A stretch of DNA of 58,448 bases from assembly GCA_903891415.1 (NCBI GenBank), contig CAITEH010000018.1, positions 1 through 58,448 of the forward strand. Reading direction: 5' to 3'. Each line of letters starts with the position of its first letter. The stretch's first letter is position 1. Made by a program: the position numbers and the translations under genes. Origin of the DNA: Candidatus Firestoneibacteriota bacterium. GTDB taxonomy: Bacteria > Oederibacteriota > D2-FULL-39-29. The notes beneath the pieces were generated by a model, which was given only the letters and a program-made list of their open reading frames with translations, searched no databases and was not told where the DNA came from. This document shows positions 1-7,500 of the stretch, piece after piece.

Positions 1-1084
1 AGGGAAAAGTAGGTACATGGTACCCCCTTGGAGAGTATTGCCGGTTTGTAATATATCTCTTTCTGAACTCATCGTCAAGAAAAATAGGTCGGATTAGACA
101 AACTCTTTCAGAAATTCCCTCATTGCGCTCTTTAAGTATCTGTAAAGGCGATTTACCGCCTTTGTAATAGTTTTTTCTAACCAGATTAAAGAATAGTTGA
201 TAAGCTGTTACTTTGTTTTTAAAATCTTCTTTCGATGAAAAACTCTCTATCTTGTAAAATTCATTTTCAATGAGATTATGAACTGTTTCAACATCGGACT
301 GCCAGGTGTGCGCTCTGGGAGGAATGGTAAAATGTTCAGCGCCATATTTGTTTACTGTTTCGGTGAATGAACTATCTCTTTTTGCAAGATAACTACCGAT
401 AAATTCTGAACCGTTGTCGGATTGAACAGTGGTCTTACTGAGATCCACACCACATTTTTTAAGTTCTGATAGAATAATATCAATAAATATTGTCGCATTA
501 ACTAAAGATTTTTCATCTCCATAGCCAAGGTATTGAATTCCAGTTACTGGCTCTCTAAAAGTAAATTGAACCTCATAAAGCTTGAGAATTTTCATTGGAA
601 GGTAGAATTCCGGGATGTCTATCAGGTCTTTTGTATCTATGTTTGATCTCTGGAATATATTCCAAAGCGATTTCATTGCCCTGAGATCATTCTTAATAAC
701 ATGTTTTCTTTTTCTTGATTTTGGTATTCCATTGGATTTAATGATTCTTGCAATAGTTTTATCGGAACGAGGTATGTTAAAGTCGTTCTTAATTCTAAGT
801 GCGCCCCAGGTCTTTAACTCTGTTTTTATCCGAATAACTTCATCCTCGATGTGTTTAGGTGTTTTGTGAGGTATATTCTTTGGGGCCTTCGACTGGTCCT
901 TTAATCCGTCATAACCTGCTTCAGCATAACGATACAGCCATTTTTTAACTGTTTTAACAGTTGTATTAAATGCTTTAGCTGCCGGCTTTTTGCCGTGCTC
1001 TTTAGCATGAATAACTATTTGATACCTTATGAATGATTTATCTTTACTTTTTCTCAGCATAGTGTAATATTTTATTGGACACAT
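1..1084 (-). CDS. DDE integrase-core transposase, 3' end cut by window edge
   Basis: The minus-strand frame is open from ATG at 1084 to base 2 without a stop, about 361 residues. It is preceded by a GGAGG ribosome site. The N-terminus looks like a helix-turn-helix (IVIHAKEHGKKPAAKAF, then TVKTVKKWLYRY). An rve/DDE core follows: first Asp in IDTKDLIDIPEFY, second Asp in TVQSDNGSEF, and Glu in SDVETVHNLIENEFY. This order and spacing are typical of transposases related to the IS481/IS3 integrase-core group; the exact IS family cannot be fixed without a database. The enzyme would cut and join element ends. No frameshift or internal stop is seen, so it may be active if the missing C-terminus is intact. 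Confidence 0.88.
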   Translation of the reverse strand, partial: MCPIKYYTMLRKSKDKSFIRYQIVIHAKEHGKKPAAKAFNTTVKTVKKWLYRYAEAGYDGLKDQSKAPKNIPHKTPKHIEDEVIRIKTELKTWGALRIKNDFNIPRSDKTIARIIKSNGIPKSRKRKHVIKNDLRAMKSLWNIFQRSNIDTKDLIDIPEFYLPMKILKLYEVQFTFREPVTGIQYLGYGDEKSLVNATIFIDIILSELKKCGVDLSKTTVQSDNGSEFIGSYLAKRDSSFTETVNKYGAEHFTIPPRAHTWQSDVETVHNLIENEFYKIESFSSKEDFKNKVTAYQLFFNLVRKNYYKGGKSPLQILKERNEGISERVCLIRPIFLDDEFRKRYITNRQYSPRGYHVPTFP

Positions 1085-1151
1085 TTGGCCTCCTTTTTTG
1101 TGACTTCGCAGAAACATTTTAGGAGTTTCAAGCCAGTGTGTCCACTTTTAT
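1..1151 (-). mobile_element. Insertion sequence, one end inside the window
   Basis: The element carries the transposase at 1-1084. Its inner boundary is probably near 1136-1151, where TGTGTCCACTTTT occurs 50-60 bases upstream of the transposase start. TGTGTCCA (1137-1144) is repeated in inverted orientation at 1076-1083, spanning the start codon. The other end lies outside the window, so terminal repeats and target duplication cannot be compared. The boundary is inferred. Confidence 0.5.
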
Positions 1152-1529
1152 TTAAAGATCTTTTAAAACCTCATTAAGGTTAAGATTTTCTTCGTCATCC
1201 TGACAATATTTCCAGTAGCTTTTTACTCTCTTCCAACCGTGATATTCATGGTCAAAAGTTAGACCGATGTTAGTAGGCTTGTATTCGACTAAGTCCTCTT
1301 TTTTGTATTTTACCGGCAGATTTTTGCTCTCTGGTTTGCCTTTATTTCGACGATCCAGAGAATGCCCAGGCTTTGATGCTCTGCCCTTTCTTAACTTTGG
1401 TGAAGATGGCAATAGTTCTCTTACTATCTTAATTAATTCCTGATACCATACTTTTCCAAAGCATTTCAGGGGGGTACCATCTACCTTCCCATTCCCAGTG
1501 CAAACATTGTAATAGATGGTTAAAGACAC
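1152..1529 (-). CDS. Small basic hypothetical protein, possibly cut by the IS
   Basis: A 125-residue ORF with a GTG start. The product is rich in Lys and Arg (LRKGRASKPGH, RRNKGKPESK) and ends in an acidic tail. I do not recognise a domain. Its stop codon (1152-1154) falls exactly where the insertion sequence appears to end, so it may be a host gene truncated by the insertion, a second element gene, or a chance ORF. No convincing ribosome site precedes the GTG, and its 5' end faces the ndvB promoter. Confidence is low. Confidence 0.3.
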   Translation of the reverse strand: MSLTIYYNVCTGNGKVDGTPLKCFGKVWYQELIKIVRELLPSSPKLRKGRASKPGHSLDRRNKGKPESKNLPVKYKKEDLVEYKPTNIGLTFDHEYHGWKRVKSYWKYCQDDEENLNLNEVLKDL

Positions 1530-1536
1530 AGGTATC

Positions 1537-1571
1537 TGTTATACTTTTTATATGGATGATAAACTGTAATG
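1537..1571 (+). promoter_or_regulatory. Extended -10 promoter and five-codon leader ORF before ndvB
   Basis: TG-T-TATACT at 1537-1545 is a good extended -10 box; no clear -35 box is seen. The predicted transcription start, about 1552, coincides with an ATG that opens a five-codon ORF (MDDKL) whose TAA at 1567-1569 overlaps the ndvB ATG as TAATG. The large gene has no good Shine-Dalgarno site of its own, so leaderless initiation and stop-start coupling are plausible but unproven. Confidence 0.4.
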
Positions 1572-4500
1572 GAAATAACAAGCGAAAAAATAAGAAAAAA
1601 CATAGCACGGATAAAGGCCAGGGTGATAAGCGCTGAACTTATTGCCAAGTATCATGATGAACTGCCGCTCCGTGAAGAAGTATTCAGTGTTGAGCATTTT
1701 GAACTGCATGCAAAAAAAATAGCCGAAACCCATGAAATAGCTGCGAAACACGGCGAAAATAAACTGCTTAAACGGCTTGATGAAAATGAAGAAATACTCA
1801 TTGAAGTCTATGACCTTCTCTCTGCGACCCTGGAAAATGAGCTTAAGATAGTGCCGGCGGGAGAATGGCTGATAGACAATTTCTACCTGATAGAAGAACA
1901 GATCAGGAGCGCAAAAAAACACTTTCCAAAAAACTTCAGCAAAGAACTGCCCTGCCTCAAAAACGGGCCTTATGCCTTATACCCGCGGGTCTACTGCCTG
2001 GCGCTGGAATTGATCTCCCATTCTGACGGGCGCCTGCACAAGAACAGCTTGAGCAGATATATTGCGGCCTATCAGTCAAAGGTTAATCTGACTCTCGGCG
2101 AGCTCTGGGCCATTCCTATCATGCTGCGGTTGTCGCTGATAGAAAATCTCAGGCGCGTCGGCGTGAGGATCTACATGGGACGCAAAGACAAGGACCTGGC
2201 CGCTTCCTGGGCGGAAAGATTGATAAAAAAAGCGGAAGAAAACCCCGGAGAGGTAATAATAGAAATGGCGGAGATGGCAAAAGCCGGCCTGTCCATGACG
2301 AGCGCTTTTGTTTCGGAACTGGTAAGAAGGATACAGGGGCAGAATGCCGCGCTGGCGCTTTCGCTTACCTGGCTGCAGCAGCGGGTTTTTGAGCAGGGCA
2401 CGACCTTAGAACAGCTGGTGATGCTTGAAAGCCAGCAGCAGGCCATGGACCAGGTTTCCGTCGGTAACAGTATCAACAGCCTCAGACTACTTGATTCGCT
2501 CGACTGGAACGAGTTTGTCGAGAATATGAGTTCGGTTCATTCCCTCCTGGCGGGAGATCCTGCCGGGCTTTACAGCAAAATGAATTTTGATACCCGGGAT
2601 ATATACAGGCATGTTATTGAAAAGCTGGCCAGAAAAAGTATTTTTTCGGAGAAGGAGATCGCGGCCAAATGCGTCAAGCTGGCGGCAGAAAGGACTGAAG
2701 CCGGGGAGAAGAATAAATACTGCCATGCGGGCTATTTTTTAATAGACCGGGGGCTCCCGGAACTTGAAAAACAGGTGCAGTACCGCCGGGGCCTTAAAGA
2801 TACTGCTGCCGGGTTGTTGAAAAAGAAACCGTTCTTTTTTTATGCAGGCGCCGTTACGGTTGTCACCCTGCTTCTCTCAGCCGCGGTAATTTCGTTCCTT
2901 TTTCCTTATAACAGCCCATTATGGCATATTTTCGCCGCAGGCAGCCTTATACTTTTCTGCGCGTTCAATCTCGGGATCTCTCTTGTTAACTGGTTCATAA
3001 CGGTATTTGTAAGGCCCAAAGTCCTTCCCAAAATGGATTTTTCCGCGGGGGTCCCCGATGAGTTCCGGACCCTGGTAGCCGTACCGACCATTATTTTCAG
3101 CAGGGAAAATATAGACAGGCTGCTGGAAAAGCTTGAGATAGAATATTACGCGAACAAGGATAAGAATATATATTTCGCGCTGCTCACGGATTTTGCCGAT
3201 GCCGCGGTCAGGGAAACGGAAAAGGACCGGGAACTGCTTGAATACGTAAGGAACGGGATCGAGGATCTGAACAAAAAAAACCAGGAAGAAAGAAAAAGTA
3301 TTTTTTTCCTCATACACCGGGCCAGAAAATGGAATGAGTCCGAACAGGCCTGGATGGGCCATGAAAGAAAAAGAGGGAAGCTTGCGGAACTCAATGAACT
3401 CATAAGGGGCAGGGAAAAAGCAGGGAGCGAGAGCCTGGTTATCGGGGAAAGAGGGATACTTAAGACCGTCAAATATGTGGTCACGCTTGATACCGATACC
3501 CACGCGCCCCTGGATTCGGTAAGAAAAATGGCTTCGGTCCTCGCGCATCCGCTGAACGCGGCGGTAATAGACAGAAAAAAAGGAAAAGTAACGGAAGGTT
3601 ACGGGATCCTGCAGCCCCGGCTCGGGATAACCATCGAGAGCCTCAATGTCTCCCTGTTTTCCAGGATCTTCGGGGGTGAAACCGGCATTGACCCGTATAC
3701 CCGGGCCGTGTCGGATGTCTATCAGGATATTTTTTCCGAAGGTTCGTTTTTTGGAAAAGGAATATATGAGGTCGAGGTGTTCGCGGAGCTTATGGAAGGG
3801 GTTTTTCCTCAAAATCTGGTCTTGAGCCACGACCTGATCGAAAGCTGCTATTTAAGGTCCGGGATCGTAAGTGATGTGGTCTTGTATGAAAAATATCCGG
3901 CAGGGCTGGTGGAGGACGCATATAGAAGGCACAGGTGGACCAGGGGGGACTGGCAGATCTCCGGGTGGCTGCTCCGGAATGTCCTTGATGAAAAAAAAGC
4001 AAAAAGAAAAAATCCGCTTTCGCTCCTTAACCAGTGGAAAATATTTGACAACTTGCGGCGCAGCCTTATCCCCGGGGCCATGCTTGTTTTACTGGTCCTG
4101 GGCTGGACCGTATTTTTGCATCCGTTCCTCTGGAGCTTTTTTGTCGTGATGGTCCTGCTGGTCCCGACCCTCCTTTCGGTCGGCAGGGATATTTTACAAA
4201 AACCGGAAGATATGTCCTTCAAATCCTATCTGGACAGTATTATCCGTTCCATCACCACGCGGCTCGCGCAGGCGGCCATCTCTTTGATAGTCCTGCCGTA
4301 TGAAGCGTATTATTTATTTCACGCGGTAATAACTGCGAATTTCAGGATGTATATTTCACACAGGAAATTGCTTGAATGGAAACCGGCAGGCATACTTGCG
4401 CTGGAATTCAACGAAAGCCTTGCCGGCGTAATTGTCTCAATGTGGTTTGCCCCGGCGGTAGCCCTGGTGCTTTTTATTTTCATGCTGTCGTATTCCTATA

Positions 4501-7500
4501 CTACCTTGTTTTCCTCGTGGCTTCTGCTCGGGGCCTGGTTCGCGTCCCCGCTGATCGCCTGGTCAATAAGCAGGCAGATCGTGGAACACAAGGTGTACCT
4601 GGGGCGCAAACAAAAACAATACCTGAGAGCGCTGGCAAGAAAAATATGGAGATATTACGAAGTATTTGTGGGGCAGGAGGATAACTGGATCCCGCCGGAC
4701 AATTACCAGGAAGGCCCCGTAGAAAGGACCGCGCACAGGACCTCGCCGACCAATATCGGGCTGTATCTGCTTTCCTGCACGGCGGCCAGGGATTTTCAAT
4801 ACCTGCAAAACTCCGGTTTCCTCACGCGCGTCGAAAATGCGTTTACCGCTCTCGAGAAAATGGAGAAGTACCGCGGGCATTTATACAACTGGTATGATAC
4901 GAGAACACTTGACGTCATGGCCCCGCATTATGTGTCGACCGTGGACAGCGGTAATTTAATAGGCTATCTGATGGTGCTGGAAAATGCCCTTAAAGAAACG
5001 CCGGAATTCCGGGTGGTTTCCAAAGAAACGTTCAACGGTTTCGCAGACGTGCTTGTTTTGATAAGAAAGGCGGCTTCGCAGGCCTACCTGAAGGAGAAGG
5101 AAAAGGCGGAAATTGCGAAAACTATCGAAAAAACGTTCGAGGATATAAAAGAAGAGGCGGCCGGCCTGAGCGGTTCCCTGTCCAAACTCCTGCTGCTCAA
5201 GAACCACACGGACAGGCTCCTGCTTATCGCGAAAACCCTGAAAGATCCGGACACCGAGGAATGGGCAAAGGTTCTTGCGGCCCAATGCGGGGAGGTAATT
5301 TTTGAATTAGAAAACCTGGTGCCCTGGGCCGGTTCCGAGGAATATGAACGGCTGATATTGAATGAAAATGAACTTGACGGGATCACAGAGTTTGCCCTTT
5401 TGAAAAAAATACTTATAAGCTTTGAGACGGCCGTTCCGTCCCTGGGCGGGCTCGCGCAATTAAACGGAGAAACGGGTCTTTTATTTGAAGCCCTCGGGAA
5501 AAAAATAAAAGAGGACGGAGCTTCCTTCAGCCGCACGCTGCCGGAAAAATTAGCAGGCCTTCAAAGAATGCTGGAAAAGGGCGGGAAAAACGCCGCGGGA
5601 GCGCTTAAAAGGGCGGAAAAACTCGGCGCAAACTGCGTTACCCTCGCGGACGCGGATTACCTGTTCCTTTACGACAAGGGCCGGCGCCTGTTTTCCATAG
5701 GTTTTAATGCCGGCGTAAAAAAATATGATAACGGCTACTATGACCTCCTTGCATCAGAAGCGAGGATGTTCAGCTATATCGCGGTAGCCAGAAGTATTGT
5801 GCCGCAGGAACACTGGTTCGCCCTGGGCCGGCTGCTTACGACTTTTTCCGGAGAACCGGCGCTTTTGTCCTGGGGCGGTTCCATGTTTGAATACCTCCTG
5901 CCCCTGCTTGTAATGCCTTCTCACAAAGATACCCTGCTTGACAAGACGTATAAAACGGCCGTGGACCGGCAGATAAAGTATTGCGCGCAAAAGGGCGTTG
6001 TATGGGGCATCTCAGAGTCCGGGTATAATGCCGTTGATTCGCATTTTAACTACCAGTATTCATCGTTCGGAGTCCCCGGACTGGGGTTTAAACCGAGACT
6101 GAGCGAGGAACTTGTGATCGCGCCGTACGCGTCCATGCTGGCGCTTATGGTGGTGCCCGATAAAGCGTGTTCCAATCTTCAGGAAATGTCAAAAACCGGG
6201 CTCGAAGGCAAATACGGCATGTATGAAGCCGTTGATTTTACCGGAACCAGGGTCGCCGGGGAGGAAAAGCGGAAAATAATATCTTCCTACATGTCGCACC
6301 ACCAGGGGATGTCTATTGTCGCGTTGTCCAATGTCCTGCAGGATAACAGCATGCAGAGGCGGTTCATGGAAAATATCGCAATGCGGTCCGCTTCCATCCT
6401 GCTGGAAGAACGCATTCCCGGAATAATACCGTTTTACCCGCAGTATTCGGCCGGCGGAAGCCTGCAAAGAAGCGGCGCGGATATTCCCCTGGTCCGGACC
6501 TTTACCGACCCGGATATCTCCTCGCCGGAGGTGCACCTGCTCTCGAACGGCAGGATAAATGTTATGATCACCAATTCCGGGGGCGGGTATATAAAGTGGA
6601 AGGACCTTGCAGTAACCAGGTGGAGGGTGGACTCAACGCTGGATAACTGGGGCCCCTTTGTATATATAAGGGATGTTGAGCAGGGGCAATTCTGGTCCAT
6701 GGGCTACCAGCCCGCGTTAAAGAAAGCCGGCAGGTACGAAGCGTCTTTTTTACAGTCGCGGGCCGAATTTAAAAGAACGGACGACTCTATAGAAACAAGC
6801 GCGGAAATAGCCGTTTCCCCGGAAGACGATATTGAATTGAAAAGGCTAAAGGTCACTAACCGCGGCTGGAAAAGCAGGCTTATTGAAATAACAACTTACG
6901 GAGAAGTTTCTTTGCGCGACCAGATGGCCGACGAACTGCATCCCTGTTTCGGCAATTTGTTTGTGCAGACGGAAATACTGAAAGACCGCAATTCCATAAT
7001 CTGCACCCGCCGGTCAAGTTCCAAAAGCGAAAAGCCGCCTTTTCTCTTTCACGCCATAAGCCTGCACGGGAAAAAACCGGAAGGATTTTCTTTTGAAACC
7101 GACAGGGGAAAATTCATAGGGCGCAACAGGTCCGTGAGGGATCCCGCGGCGCTGGAAGGCGCGCAGGAACTCTCAAATTCGGAAGGTTCTGTTCTTGATC
7201 CGGTCATTTCTGCCAGGTGCGTGGTGCGGATAGAACCCGATCAAACAGCCATGATAGATATTGTTACGGGCGTGGCCGAAACCAGAAACGCGGCAATAGG
7301 GCTTATTGATAAATACAAGGACCGGAACCTTGCAGACAGGGTTTTCGCGCTTGCCTGGACCCACGCGCAGGTGCTGCTGCAGCAGCTTAATGCGACGGAG
7401 AGCGACGCGCAGATGTACGGGCGGCTTGCCGGGGCCATAATATTTTCAAACCAGCTCTGGCGGGCAAATTCCGCCGTTATGCTCAAAAATGCAAGAGGCC

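Noticed and set aside
2919-3830. 303-codon minus-strand ORF inside ndvB
   Set aside because: Fully antisense to a gene with clear domains; its predicted protein has no recognisable motifs and arises from codon bias on the opposite strand.
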